Shown here: in pieces, positions 8,100-16,246 of the stretch
Layout of the letters: every line of letters begins with the position of its first letter
Numbering within the stretch: position 1 is the first letter of the stretch
From: Tissierellia bacterium
Lineage (GTDB): Bacteria; Bacillota; Clostridia; Tissierellales; Tepidimicrobiaceae
Assembly (NCBI GenBank): GCA_012728725.1
Contig: JAAYEM010000032.1
Coordinates: 1-37,715 of the forward strand
Length of the DNA: 37,715 nt
Reading direction: 5' to 3'
Notes under the pieces: model-generated
What the model saw: the letters and a program-made list of their open reading frames with translations, nothing else
What the model was told of the DNA's origin: nothing
Databases searched by the model: none
Translations under genes and position numbers: made by a program

Positions 8100-8155
8100 A
8101 AATCCTCCTAAAAAGCATATTATTTATAAGGCTTGTATATCTGAAGGGAGGATTT
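8100..8155 (+). promoter_or_regulatory. Inverted repeat masking the spoIIM ribosome-binding site
   Basis: AAATCCTCC (8100-8108) is the exact complement of GGAGGATTT (8147-8155), extendable by one G-U pair (8109/8146). The right arm contains the spoIIM Shine-Dalgarno sequence GGGAGG (8146-8151). In a transcript running through from the Nudix gene the two arms could pair and hide the site. The loop of 38 nt holds GCATATT (8115-8121), which resembles a sigma-E -35 element, but the -10 match is poor. A transcript starting in the loop would lack the left arm. Confidence 0.55.
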
Positions 8156-8159
8156 ATAA

Positions 8160-8792
8160 TTGTCCATAAAAATTAAAAGATGGTTATTTAAGCAGTTTAG
8201 GGACAATTTTTTAATGTATTTTATAATTATAATCACCTTTACCATTGGAATAATAGTGGGATCTATAACTATTAAAGTGTTAAATTCTCAACAAAAATCT
8301 GATATAATGTTATTCTTAAATTCTTTTTTTAAAGCTATAGCAAGTAAAAATTTTGATAAAATGGCCATATTAAAGCGATCTTTATTAGATAATTTAAAAA
8401 CTGTAGGATTAATTTGGATAACGGGTATTATATTAATTGGGATTCCCATCATCCCAATTACTATACTATTTCGAGGGTTTGCTTTAGGCTTTTCAGTAGG
8501 TTTTTTGGTAAATGAATATGGGATTAAAGGTCTTATGTTTTCAGTCCTTGGGGTCTTACCTCAAAACTTATTTATTATTCCTGGCATTATTTCAGTAGCT
8601 TCTATAGGTATGGGATTTTCATTTAATAATATTAAAAAAAGGAGACTTAAAATAAAAAACAGTAGTATTTTAATAGATATAGTTGATTATTCAATTCTAG
8701 TAGCCTTATGCTCTATTATAATTATTATAGGCTGTTTTATTGAGGCCTATATTTCACCAATATTTTTAGGCCTATTATCTGATTATTTATAG
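8160..8792 (+). CDS. spoIIM: Stage II sporulation protein M
   Basis: SpoIIM works with SpoIID and SpoIIP in the mother-cell machine that degrades septal peptidoglycan and drives engulfment. The 210-residue product (Bacillus 214) is a multi-span membrane protein: an N-terminal segment (about 17-40), then four more hydrophobic stretches (about 80-103, 107-125, 130-150, 175-205). The FRGFALGFSVGFL block and the VLPQNLFIIPG block are typical of the family. TTG start at 8160, 8 nt after GGGAGG. It sits directly before xerD, a common clostridial arrangement. Its ribosome-binding site lies in an inverted repeat (8100-8155). Confidence 0.92.
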   Translation: MSIKIKRWLFKQFRDNFLMYFIIIITFTIGIIVGSITIKVLNSQQKSDIMLFLNSFFKAIASKNFDKMAILKRSLLDNLKTVGLIWITGIILIGIPIIPITILFRGFALGFSVGFLVNEYGIKGLMFSVLGVLPQNLFIIPGIISVASIGMGFSFNNIKKRRLKIKNSSILIDIVDYSILVALCSIIIIIGCFIEAYISPIFLGLLSDYL

Positions 8793-8827
8793 GAGAGGAT
8801 GAAATCCATTAATAAAGGAGAAGGAGT

Positions 8828-9721
8828 ATGTCTAATATTATTTTTGATGATTATAAAGAATATTTAAAAAACGATAAAGAATTGTCTAACAATAGTTTAG
8901 AGGCTTATATAAGAGATATAATCCAATTTAAAAGCTATTTAGCAGACAATGGGATAGAAAATTTTATTCTGGTTAATAAGACAACCATTATTACATACTT
9001 AATGTACTTACAAAAAAATGGAAAGGCTACCTCTACTATTTCGAGAAATTTAGCATCTTTAAGGTGTTTTTATCAATTTTTGTTAAACAATAATTTAATA
9101 AAGGAAGATCCAACTCATAATTTACGTTCCCCTAAGTTTAAAAGGAAATTGCCAAGTATATTAACAAAAGAAGAGGTGGATAAACTATTATCTATGCCAG
9201 CTGGGGATAATTTTAAAGGAGTTAGAGATAAAGCAATGTTGGAACTTTTGTATGCTACCGGCATAAGGGTATCGGAAATGATTGCCTTAAATATGGACAA
9301 TCTCGATTTGGAATTAGGATATCTTTTTTTAACCCAATTTAATGAAAATGAAAGGATTATCCCTATAGGTAAAGTCGCCCAAAAGCATTTAATCAATTAT
9401 TTAGAAAACTATAGGGCTAGTGTATTAAAGGATAGGGAGGAGAAGGCCTTATTTCTAAACTATAACGGCAATAGATTGACCAGGCAGGGATTTTGGAAAA
9501 TAATAAAAGAGTATACTAGGAAGTCAAATATTAATAAAAAGATAACTCCCCATACCCTAAGGCATTCCTTTGCAGTCCATCTATTACAAAATGGTGCAGA
9601 TATAAAAACAGTTCAAGAAATCCTTGGCCATTCTGATATTTCTACTACCCAGGCCTATTCTTTTGCCATAAGTGGGAAAGACTTAAAGGATGTATATGAA
9701 AAGTCCCATCCCAGAGCATAG
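8828..9721 (+). CDS. xerD: XerD-type tyrosine recombinase lacking the catalytic beta-hairpin lysine
   Basis: XerD resolves chromosome dimers at dif with XerC. The 297-residue protein has the SAM-like core-binding domain (1-90) and the catalytic domain (105-297). Arg147, His242, Arg245, His268 and nucleophile Tyr277 align with Escherichia coli XerD Arg148, His244, Arg247, His270 and Tyr279. The usual beta-hairpin GKGNKER reads QFNENER here, so the position of Lys172 is Phe171. No frameshift explains it. The C-terminal HPRA is normal. ATG at 8828, 7 nt after AAAGGAG. The spoIIM-xerD-nucleoside phosphorylase order matches related genomes, so this is the XerD orthologue by position. Confidence 0.93.
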   Translation: MSNIIFDDYKEYLKNDKELSNNSLEAYIRDIIQFKSYLADNGIENFILVNKTTIITYLMYLQKNGKATSTISRNLASLRCFYQFLLNNNLIKEDPTHNLRSPKFKRKLPSILTKEEVDKLLSMPAGDNFKGVRDKAMLELLYATGIRVSEMIALNMDNLDLELGYLFLTQFNENERIIPIGKVAQKHLINYLENYRASVLKDREEKALFLNYNGNRLTRQGFWKIIKEYTRKSNINKKITPHTLRHSFAVHLLQNGADIKTVQEILGHSDISTTQAYSFAISGKDLKDVYEKSHPRA

Positions 9722-9732
9722 GAGGAGATCAT

Positions 9733-10551
9733 ATGGATTATATAAAAAGACTCAATGAGAGTATCCATTATATTAGGGAGAAATCTAATTTAGTTCCTTC
9801 CATTGGCCTAATCCTTGGGTCTGGATTGGGAAGTTTAGGGGATAAAATAGATGATCCATTTATCATACCCTATAAGGAGATACCTAATTTTCCTACACCT
9901 ACCGTAGAAGGGCATAAGGGTCAGCTTATAATTGGCCAATTGGGAGGAAAAAATGTAATAGCAATGCAGGGAAGGTTCCATTATTATGAGGGATATTCTT
10001 TAGAGCAGGTAGTATTTCCTGTTAGAGTAATGATAGGTCTTGGTATCAAAAATTTAATAGTTACAAATGCTGCAGGTGGTGTAGATGAAAACTTTTCCCC
10101 AGGAGATTTTATGATTATTAAGGACCATATAAATTTTACAGGGCAAAATCCTTTAATAGGAAAAAATATTGATGAACTAGGCCCAAGATTTGTGGATATG
10201 ACCAACGCTTATGATAAGGAGCTTATTGCTTTAGCTAAAAGGGTTGGCAAAAAAATTGAATTGCCTTTGCATGAAGGTGTATATATGTGGTTTACAGGAC
10301 CTACTTATGAAACTCCTTCTGAGATAAGGATGGCTAGAATTTTAGGAGCTTCAGCTGTAGGAATGTCAACAGTGCCAGAAGTCATAATAGCTAACCATCA
10401 AGGGGTAAAAGTACTAGGCATATCCTGTATAACCAATATGGCAGCTGGAATTTTAGATCAACCACTGAAGCACGAAGAAGTTGTTAGAATATCCCATATG
10501 GTTAAAGATAAATTGGAACAATTGATTATAGGAATATTATCTGAAATGTAA
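9733..10551 (+). CDS. punA: Purine-nucleoside phosphorylase (trimeric, PNP I type)
   Basis: The enzyme splits (deoxy)inosine and guanosine with phosphate to base and (deoxy)ribose 1-phosphate. The 272-residue length and motifs fit the trimeric class: LILGSGLGSLG (phosphate loop, about 26-36), TVEGHKGQL (His at about 60), MQGRFHYYEGY (about 78-88), TNAAGGV (about 113-119) and CITNMAAG near residue 230. ATG at 9733 follows AGGAGG. The gene lies 11 nt after xerD and 13 nt before pdp, as in the Bacillus ripX-drm-pupG-dacF neighbourhood, where the product also feeds nucleoside salvage. No drm (phosphopentomutase) is present here. Confidence 0.94.
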   Translation: MDYIKRLNESIHYIREKSNLVPSIGLILGSGLGSLGDKIDDPFIIPYKEIPNFPTPTVEGHKGQLIIGQLGGKNVIAMQGRFHYYEGYSLEQVVFPVRVMIGLGIKNLIVTNAAGGVDENFSPGDFMIIKDHINFTGQNPLIGKNIDELGPRFVDMTNAYDKELIALAKRVGKKIELPLHEGVYMWFTGPTYETPSEIRMARILGASAVGMSTVPEVIIANHQGVKVLGISCITNMAAGILDQPLKHEEVVRISHMVKDKLEQLIIGILSEM

Positions 10552-10564
10552 TGGAGTGAATAAC

Positions 10565-11890
10565 ATGAGAGTATATGATATTATCAAGAAAAAAAGAGAT
10601 GGATATCCATTAACTAGTGAAGAGATAAACTATATTGTCAAAAATTATACTGATGGTAAAATTCCTGACTACCAAATATCAGCCTTGCTTATGGCCATAT
10701 ATTTTAACAAAATGAATAAGAGGGAAACCATTGATCTAACCAGAGCTATGATCAATTCAGGGGATAGGGTTGATCTTTCTCAAATTAAAGGTATAAAGGT
10801 AGATAAACATTCCACAGGAGGGGTAGGTGATACTACTACTATAGTTCTAGGTCCCTTGATAGCTGCTTGTGGTGTTCCATTTGTTAAAATGTCTGGAAGA
10901 GGTTTAGGTCATACTGGAGGAACTTTAGATAAATTGGAATCCATTAGTGGTTTTAGGACTGAATTAACAATTGAAGAAATAGTAAATATATCAAATAAGA
11001 TTAATATTACGATAAGTAGTCAAACTGCCAATATCACTCCAGCGGATAAGAAACTTTATTCCTTGAGGGATGTAACAGCCACAGTTGAAAATATATCCTT
11101 AATTGCTAGTAGTATTATGAGTAAGAAACTTGCTATTGGATCGGATGCTATCATACTAGATGTGAAAGTTGGAAGTGGAGCTTTTATGAAGAATATAGAT
11201 GAAGCTATAAAATTAGCTGAAGAGATGGTTAGTATTGGTCTAGGTTATGGAAGGGAGACTGTAGCCTTGGTTACCAATATGGAGGAGCCTTTAGGTAAAG
11301 CTGTGGGCAACGCTTTAGAGGTTAGAGAAGCAATTGAAATACTTAGGGGAGACAAATATAGTGATCTATATGAACTTAGTTTGCAACTGGGCTCTAGGTT
11401 ATTGGTATTGGCAAAAAGGGTTGAAAATGAAAAAGAGGGCAGATTAGTGTTGGAAAAGGTAATTGAATCTAATAAGGCCTTTGACAAACTGGTGGAACTA
11501 GTCCAGTATCAAGGAGGAGATATTAGACAAATTGAAAATCCTGAATTGCTGCCTAAGGCAAGATATATTATTGAAGTGGTAAGCGATAAGGAAGGATATG
11601 TGAAATCATTAGATGCTGAAGAAGTAGGAAGGTGTGCCTTAATGCTAGGGGCTGGCCGTGACACAATGGATTCGGCAATTGACTATTCAGCGGGGATAGT
11701 TTTGAACAAAAAGATTGATGACCGGGTGGAAATTGGTGAGCCTTTAGCCTATATTCATTCCAATGATAAGGATAAAGGGGAAAAGGTAAGGGGTATTTTA
11801 AAAAATTTATACCAGATTGGGGACAAAAATAAAGAACCAAAGAAACTAATATATGGATTAATAACTAAAGAAGGTATTAAATTATATTAA
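10565..11890 (+). CDS. pdp: Pyrimidine-nucleoside phosphorylase
   Basis: The 441-residue enzyme converts uridine, deoxyuridine and thymidine to the free base and pentose 1-phosphate. Domain order is that of the thymidine phosphorylase family: helical N-domain (1-65), the phosphate-binding region with DKHSTGGVGDTTT (about 80-92) and KMSGRGLGHTGGTLDK (about 108-123), and the C-terminal domain from about 340. KVGSGAFMK (about 200-208) is also conserved. ATG at 10565 is 8 nt after GGAG and gives the usual MRVYDII N-terminus; GTG at 10556 is in frame but lies on the ribosome-binding site. It is the last gene of its transcript, ended by the hairpin at 11897. Confidence 0.95.
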   Translation: MRVYDIIKKKRDGYPLTSEEINYIVKNYTDGKIPDYQISALLMAIYFNKMNKRETIDLTRAMINSGDRVDLSQIKGIKVDKHSTGGVGDTTTIVLGPLIAACGVPFVKMSGRGLGHTGGTLDKLESISGFRTELTIEEIVNISNKINITISSQTANITPADKKLYSLRDVTATVENISLIASSIMSKKLAIGSDAIILDVKVGSGAFMKNIDEAIKLAEEMVSIGLGYGRETVALVTNMEEPLGKAVGNALEVREAIEILRGDKYSDLYELSLQLGSRLLVLAKRVENEKEGRLVLEKVIESNKAFDKLVELVQYQGGDIRQIENPELLPKARYIIEVVSDKEGYVKSLDAEEVGRCALMLGAGRDTMDSAIDYSAGIVLNKKIDDRVEIGEPLAYIHSNDKDKGEKVRGILKNLYQIGDKNKEPKKLIYGLITKEGIKLY

Positions 11891-11896
11891 ATTGAC

Positions 11897-11931
11897 ACAC
11901 ACTATAATTAGTAAATTATAGTGTGTTTTTT
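11897..11931 (+). terminator. Terminator after pdp
   Basis: A perfect 13-bp stem (11897-11909 with 11914-11926), 4-nt loop AGTA, and a T-run to 11931. It closes the spoIIM-xerD-punA-pdp group. Confidence 0.9.
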
Positions 11932-11965
11932 ATTGCTTTAATTATTCGATTTTAATGGATAGATT

Positions 11966-11994
11966 GTATAAGTAAATATTTAATGGTTAATATA
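11966..11994 (+). promoter_or_regulatory. Candidate sigma-F promoter of dacF
   Basis: GTATA (11966-11970) fits the sigma-F -35 pattern GYWTA exactly. After 14 nt, GGTTAATATA (11985-11994) fits GGNNANANTW with one mismatch. The spacing is one to two bases shorter than usual. In Bacillus subtilis dacF is forespore-expressed from such a promoter, so the location is right. Confidence 0.4.
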
Positions 11995-12024
11995 AAAATA
12001 ACTATAGGATTAGGAGGTAATTCA

Positions 12025-13182
12025 GTGAAGAGAAGAGCTGTATCAATAATTTTGTCATTATTAATTGGGTTAACCATACCAAATTGGGTTTTGGCTGTAG
12101 ATGAATTGAATATTAAGGCCAAATCTGCTATATTAATGGATTATAATACTGGCGAGGTAATATATGAAAAAAATCCACAGGATAGATTACCTCCTGCTAG
12201 TATTAGTAAGATTATGACCCTCTTATTAGGTATGGAAGCCTTGGAAAGTGGGAAAATAAGCCTATCTGATGAAGTAAGGATTAGTGCCCATGCTGCAGGT
12301 ATGGGAGGAAGCCAGTTGTGGTTGGAAGAAGGAGAGACCCAAACAGTAGAAAACCTATTCAAAGCTATTACTTTAAGGTCAGCCAATGATGCTGCAGTGG
12401 CATTGGCAGAACATATTGCTGGTAGTGAAGAGGTTTTTGTTAGAATGATGAATGACAAGGCAAAAGAACTAGGCATGAAGAATACAAATTTTACTAATTC
12501 AACTGGCTTACCCCAGGAAAATAATTATGTGTCAGCTTATGATGTAGCTATTATGTCCAGGGAATTATTGAAGCATAAGAAAATACATGATTGGCTAACC
12601 ATTTATATGGATGAAATGCTAGTAGGTAAAAAGAAGGATAAGGTACAGAGTTTAGTTAACACCAATAGACTTGTAAAGGATTATGAAGGCACCACCGGTA
12701 TAAAAACAGGCTCTACCAGTGAAGCTGGGTACTGTCTTTCTGCTTCAGCTAAAAGGGGTAATTTACAGCTAATAGCTGTAGTAATGGGTAGTGATACTTC
12801 TAAAATAAGATTTGAAGAGAGTATGAGGTTATTAGATTATGGATTTGCAAATTATGATTCTATGACAGTAGGTAAAAAGGGCGACGTTTTAGGAAGAATT
12901 TTAGTTCATAAGGGAGAAATTCAATATATTGATGCGGTATTGGAAAGGGATAGCTATATACTACTACCCAAGGGGAAAACGGGAAATATAAGTAAAGAGA
13001 TATTGCTTCCTGATAGTATAGAAAGCCCGATAGCAGAGGGACAGGAAGTAGGACAGTTAATAGTTAAAGATGATGGTAAAGAAATTGATAGGGTGAAATT
13101 AGTGTCTATAGTTAAGGTAGATAGGGCCAATTTATTGGAAATGTTTAAGAAAACATTAAAGAATTTTCTAACAAGTAAATAA
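12025..13182 (+). CDS. dacF: D-alanyl-D-alanine carboxypeptidase, DacF type
   Basis: A low-molecular-weight penicillin-binding protein (S11 family) that trims the terminal D-Ala of peptidoglycan stem peptides outside the membrane. The 385-residue product has a signal peptide (1-24, ending VLA) and all three active-site motifs: Ser59-Ile-Ser-Lys62, Ser119-Ala-Asn121 and Lys227-Thr-Gly229. A beta-rich C-terminal domain (about 285-375) follows. GTG at 12025 is chosen: it lies 7 nt after AGGAGG and puts the signal peptide at the N-terminus; TTG/ATG-type starts upstream would add 14 unsupported residues. Its place after the nucleoside phosphorylases matches Bacillus dacF, but spoIIAA-spoIIAB-sigF does not follow. 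Confidence 0.9.
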   Translation: MKRRAVSIILSLLIGLTIPNWVLAVDELNIKAKSAILMDYNTGEVIYEKNPQDRLPPASISKIMTLLLGMEALESGKISLSDEVRISAHAAGMGGSQLWLEEGETQTVENLFKAITLRSANDAAVALAEHIAGSEEVFVRMMNDKAKELGMKNTNFTNSTGLPQENNYVSAYDVAIMSRELLKHKKIHDWLTIYMDEMLVGKKKDKVQSLVNTNRLVKDYEGTTGIKTGSTSEAGYCLSASAKRGNLQLIAVVMGSDTSKIRFEESMRLLDYGFANYDSMTVGKKGDVLGRILVHKGEIQYIDAVLERDSYILLPKGKTGNISKEILLPDSIESPIAEGQEVGQLIVKDDGKEIDRVKLVSIVKVDRANLLEMFKKTLKNFLTSK

Positions 13183-13237
13183 GAATAATATTTATTTGTA
13201 TTTTTTACTGAAAAATTATAAAATATAATAAAGCTTA

Positions 13238-13292
13238 TTAAACCTCGGCTACTAGTCGAGGTTGTATTAATTTCATTTGGAAAGAGGTTTAA
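13238..13292 (+). promoter_or_regulatory. Two mutually exclusive hairpins in front of the site-2 protease gene
   Basis: TTAAACCTC (13238-13246) is the exact complement of GAGGTTTAA (13284-13292), which covers the Shine-Dalgarno sequence and runs to the base before ATG 13293. The same left segment, AACCTCG (13241-13247), can instead pair with CGAGGTT (13257-13263) in a local 7-bp hairpin. The two pairings exclude each other: the local hairpin would free the start, the long one would mask it. The local hairpin has no strong T-run, so it is at best a weak terminator. Confidence 0.5.
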
Positions 13293-13889
13293 ATGATGAA
13301 CTATAATCTATTATTAAGATTGCCTGGCCTATTGGTGGCTATAGTAATCCATGAGTTTTCTCATGGATATGCTGCCTATCTATTGGGAGATGATACAGCC
13401 AAAAAATCTGGTAGATTGTCTTTAAATCCATTAAAACATATAGATTTAATGGGATTCATTTTTTTAATACTGTTTAGATTTGGGTGGGCTAAACCTGTAC
13501 CTATAAATACTACTAATTTTAAGAATCGAAAAATAGGTACTATAGCCGTATCCTTGGCTGGACCCTTATCCAACTTTTTATTGGCTATAATAATTGGTTT
13601 TATAATCTCTAAAGGAATTATAAAGAATTATTTAATATTTCAAGTAATGCTTATAATGTTATGGTATAATATGATGCTGGGCATTTTTAACCTTTTACCG
13701 TTTCCACCGCTGGATGGATCTAAGGTATTAGCCAGTTTATTACCATCTAAATATGAGTATTTTTTCTATAAAAATGAAAGATATTTATATTTTATATTGA
13801 TCCTTTTAGTTGCTACCAATACAATAGATAAAATTTTGAGTCCTTTAATAGATATTAGCTTAAATATTTTATTAAAAATAATTAGTTAA
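13293..13889 (+). CDS. Site-2 protease family (M50) membrane metalloprotease
   Basis: A 198-residue zinc metalloprotease with about five membrane segments. The zinc motif HEFSH (His20, Glu21, His24) lies in the first segment and NLLPFPPLDG (about 131-140) supplies the third ligand Asp, so the active site is complete. No PDZ domain is present; this is the short YwmF-like M50B type often found before scpA in Clostridia. The substrate is unknown. ATG at 13293 or 13296 follows AAAGAGG (13281-13287). The gene is 7-14 nt before scpA and probably co-transcribed with it. Its ribosome-binding site lies in a possible RNA switch (13238-13292). Confidence 0.88.
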   Translation: MMNYNLLLRLPGLLVAIVIHEFSHGYAAYLLGDDTAKKSGRLSLNPLKHIDLMGFIFLILFRFGWAKPVPINTTNFKNRKIGTIAVSLAGPLSNFLLAIIIGFIISKGIIKNYLIFQVMLIMLWYNMMLGIFNLLPFPPLDGSKVLASLLPSKYEYFFYKNERYLYFILILLVATNTIDKILSPLIDISLNILLKIIS

Positions 13890-13902
13890 TAGGGGTTTGT
13901 GT

Positions 13903-14649
13903 ATGGAATACAAAGTGGTATTAGAATCCTTCGAAGGTCCAATGGACTTATTACTTCATTTAATAGAAAAAGCACAGATTGATATATATGACATACCTAT
14001 AAATGAAATAACTGAACAATATATTGATTATTTATCTAGGATGGAAGAGCTAGATTTAGAAATAACTAGCGAATTTTTGGTTATGGCGGCAACTTTATTG
14101 GAGATAAAATCCAAATTACTACTGCCTCAAATTAATAAGGGCCATGGTGGGCAATTAGAGATGGAAGAGGCGGATCCTAGATTGGAATTGGTAAAAAAAT
14201 TGGTGGAATACAAGAAGTATAAGGATGCTTCTATGAAATTGAGGAATATTGAAAAAACACAAAGGAAGGTATACTACAAGCCTAAAGAAGACCTTTCTTA
14301 CTATGTTGCAGAAGAGAAGGAATTGGAAGAAATGGATTTAAATAAATTGGTACAAGCCCTAATAAAATTACTTAGTAAAAATAGGAAGGACATAGATTCC
14401 ATATCTATAAAAGAAATACAGGAGGAAGAATATTCTCTGGAAGTATATATTGCTAAAATAAAAGAGGAAATTGAAAAAAAAGAGGAGGTCAAGTTTAGTC
14501 AGTTATTCCATATAAATACCAATAAAAAAGAGATAATAGTAACCTTCCTATCCTTGCTAGAATTGATTAGATTGAAATATGTAACCTTTTATCAAGAGGA
14601 AAATTTCTCTGACATAATAATTAAAAAGAGCAGAAAGGGTGCTACTTAA
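13903..14649 (+). CDS. scpA: Segregation and condensation protein A
   Basis: ScpA is the kleisin that bridges the heads of the SMC dimer and binds ScpB; the complex organises newly replicated origins. The 248-residue product begins with the typical YKVVLESFEGPMDLLLHLI and holds the SMC-neck-binding N-domain (1-75), an acidic middle that binds ScpB, and a winged-helix C-domain (about 185-245). ATG at 13903 follows AGGGGT with normal spacing; TTG at 13897 is in frame but too close to it. The stop overlaps the scpB start by one base (TAATG), a tight translational coupling expected for subunits of one complex. Confidence 0.95.
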   Translation: MEYKVVLESFEGPMDLLLHLIEKAQIDIYDIPINEITEQYIDYLSRMEELDLEITSEFLVMAATLLEIKSKLLLPQINKGHGGQLEMEEADPRLELVKKLVEYKKYKDASMKLRNIEKTQRKVYYKPKEDLSYYVAEEKELEEMDLNKLVQALIKLLSKNRKDIDSISIKEIQEEEYSLEVYIAKIKEEIEKKEEVKFSQLFHINTNKKEIIVTFLSLLELIRLKYVTFYQEENFSDIIIKKSRKGAT

Positions 14650-15197
14650 TGGACAGGAGAGAGATCAAATCAATTATAGAAGGTTTGCTATTTGTATGGG
14701 GGGAGCCTTTATCTATAAAGGATATTTGCCATGTACTAGAGCTGGAAGAAAAATTTTTAGAAGAAGTATTAAAAGAAATGATGGAGGAGTTTGATTACTA
14801 CAGGAGGGGTATAAAAATATTGCGTTTTAATGATAAATATCAGTTATCAACTAGACCTGAACATTATCAATGGATTAGCAAACTTTCTCAGAAGGAGGAT
14901 AGCAAGAGCCTTTCTGCTGCAGCCTTAGAGACATTATCTATTATTGCCTATAGACAACCTATAACTAGAAATGAAATAGAGGCTATTAGAGGGGTAAGAT
15001 CAAATAAGGCATTAGAAACATTATTAAATAAAGGATTGATTGAAGAAAAAGGAAGGTTGGAAAGGGCAGGACGGCCAATAATATACGGTACTACCGACGA
15101 ATTTTTGAGATATTTTGGACTTGAAAGCTTGGATGAATTGCCTTCATTGAAAAATTTTGACATTGAAAATGAGGATATTGTAGATTTAGAAGAATAA
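14649..15197 (+). CDS. scpB: Segregation and condensation protein B
   Basis: ScpB dimerises and binds the middle of ScpA in the SMC-ScpAB complex. The 182-residue protein shows two winged-helix domains: about 5-80, and 85-165 with LSAAALETLSIIAYRQPITR and GRPIIYGTT, both family signatures. It starts in the scpA stop codon and has no separate ribosome-binding site gap, so its synthesis should depend on scpA translation. The stop codon is inside the terminator stem at 15188-15220. Confidence 0.95.
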   Translation: MDRREIKSIIEGLLFVWGEPLSIKDICHVLELEEKFLEEVLKEMMEEFDYYRRGIKILRFNDKYQLSTRPEHYQWISKLSQKEDSKSLSAAALETLSIIAYRQPITRNEIEAIRGVRSNKALETLLNKGLIEEKGRLERAGRPIIYGTTDEFLRYFGLESLDELPSLKNFDIENEDIVDLEE

Positions 15198-15226
15198 TAC
15201 ATTTTCGGTATTATTCTTCTTTTTTT
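15188..15226 (+). terminator. Terminator overlapping the end of scpB
   Basis: A 13-bp perfect stem (15188-15200 with 15208-15220), 7-nt loop, T-run to 15226. The left arm contains the last codons and the stop codon of scpB. Confidence 0.88.
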
Positions 15227-15273
15227 ATGGAAAGATATTGATATAGGATATAGGCCGATGTAGGGGTGAGTCA

Positions 15274-15861
15274 ATGAAGTATATTATATTGGCAATTTTA
15301 TTAGGTATCTTTATTCTTTTATTCCTTCCAGTCAAATTTAATATAAATTATATAAACCATTGTGGTAGTGGAAAACTAGATATTACTACTTCTTATTTTT
15401 TTGGATTATTTAAACCTGAAATATATCCCTTTGATAAGAAAAAAAGGGAAAGGCCTAGTAAACCTAAAATATATACCACCTTCCCCTACATAACTAGAGA
15501 TTTACAATACAAAAAGTTTATCGATTATATATGGGATAGATTAGTTATTGAAAGGGTAGATTGGGAGACTGAAATTGGGTTTGAAGATGCAGTTTTAACA
15601 GTCCTTGCTAATGGGCTTGTATGGCAAATCAAAAGTATTCTTATGGTTTTTGTATTATCAGATAAAGAGATTAACAAGATAAATATTGATGTAATAACCC
15701 TTTTTAATGAGAATGAATTTAATACTAAATTTAATTGCATAATAAAAATAAGAATTGTTTATATTATAATTGTATGGATTTGGTTATTAAAATGGTATAA
15801 AGGCGGTGAAAAAATTGACAGAACATCCAATAGAAGGGCTAATGAAAACTACAATGGATAA
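15274..15861 (+). CDS. DUF2953 membrane protein (YtfI-like)
   Basis: A 195-residue protein with an N-terminal membrane segment (about 3-20, AILLGIFILLFLPVKF) and a second hydrophobic stretch near the C-terminus (about 158-172). Sequence and position before ytfJ match the DUF2953 family, called YtfI in Bacillus, where ytfI-ytfJ are sporulation-linked. The molecular role is not known. ATG at 15274 follows AGGGGTGAG. Its 3' end overlaps the ytfJ start by about 47 nt, an unusually long overlap for this genome, so the last dozen residues may be poorly conserved. Confidence 0.78.
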   Translation: MKYIILAILLGIFILLFLPVKFNINYINHCGSGKLDITTSYFFGLFKPEIYPFDKKKRERPSKPKIYTTFPYITRDLQYKKFIDYIWDRLVIERVDWETEIGFEDAVLTVLANGLVWQIKSILMVFVLSDKEINKINIDVITLFNENEFNTKFNCIIKIRIVYIIIVWIWLLKWYKGGEKIDRTSNRRANENYNG

Positions 15862-16246
15862 TTTGAAAGAGATGGTGGATGTAAATACTATTATTGGAGA
15901 TCCAGTACAATCACCGGACGGATTGGTTATTATTCCAGTATCAAAAATTACCTTCGGATTTGCATCGGGTGGTGCGGAGTTCAATAAGGGGAAAAATTCT
16001 AAAGATCAATCTACATCTGAGAGTAAATTTCCCTTTGGAGGAGGTAGTAGTGCGGGAGTTTCCGTTCAACCTGTTGGATTTATAGTAGCAGGTAATAATC
16101 AAATAAAATTATTAACAGTAGATGAAGGTAATACAGCCTTAAGCAATTTATTTGATTTTGTAAGTAAAATAGCAGATAATATACAGAAAACCACAAACAA
16201 AACTAAGGCGGATCCAAATGTGGATAATAAAAAAGAAGTCCAATAA
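15815..16246 (+). CDS. ytfJ: Sporulation protein YtfJ (GerW family)
   Basis: The 143-residue protein belongs to the YtfJ/GerW family, forespore-expressed in Bacillus and needed for normal germination responses. The family core is clear: HPIEGLMKTTMDNLKEMVDVNTIIGDP (about 4-30), VIIPVSKITFGFASGG and a Gly/Ser-rich loop followed by PVGFIVAG (about 85-92). TTG at 15815 is chosen because AGGCGGTGA (15801-15809, one mismatch to the ideal) ends 5 nt before it. GTG at 15806 is in frame but lies inside that site. It overlaps the DUF2953 gene and is followed by a hairpin. Confidence 0.9.
   Translation: MTEHPIEGLMKTTMDNLKEMVDVNTIIGDPVQSPDGLVIIPVSKITFGFASGGAEFNKGKNSKDQSTSESKFPFGGGSSAGVSVQPVGFIVAGNNQIKLLTVDEGNTALSNLFDFVSKIADNIQKTTNKTKADPNVDNKKEVQ

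Noticed and set aside
8115-8142. Sigma-E promoter for spoIIM in the hairpin loop
   Set aside because: GCATATT fits a sigma-E -35 element, but the -10 at correct spacing matches only three positions. I mention it but do not list it as a promoter.
8799-8867. Overlapping out-of-frame small reading frame across the xerD start
   Set aside because: Its ATG is only 3 nt from AGGAG, and its codons look like random AT-rich sequence. It is probably chance.
11568-11840. Long minus-strand frame inside pdp
   Set aside because: It is antisense to a well-conserved enzyme, rich in Pro/His/Ser, lacks a ribosome-binding site, and is typical of antisense frames in such genes.
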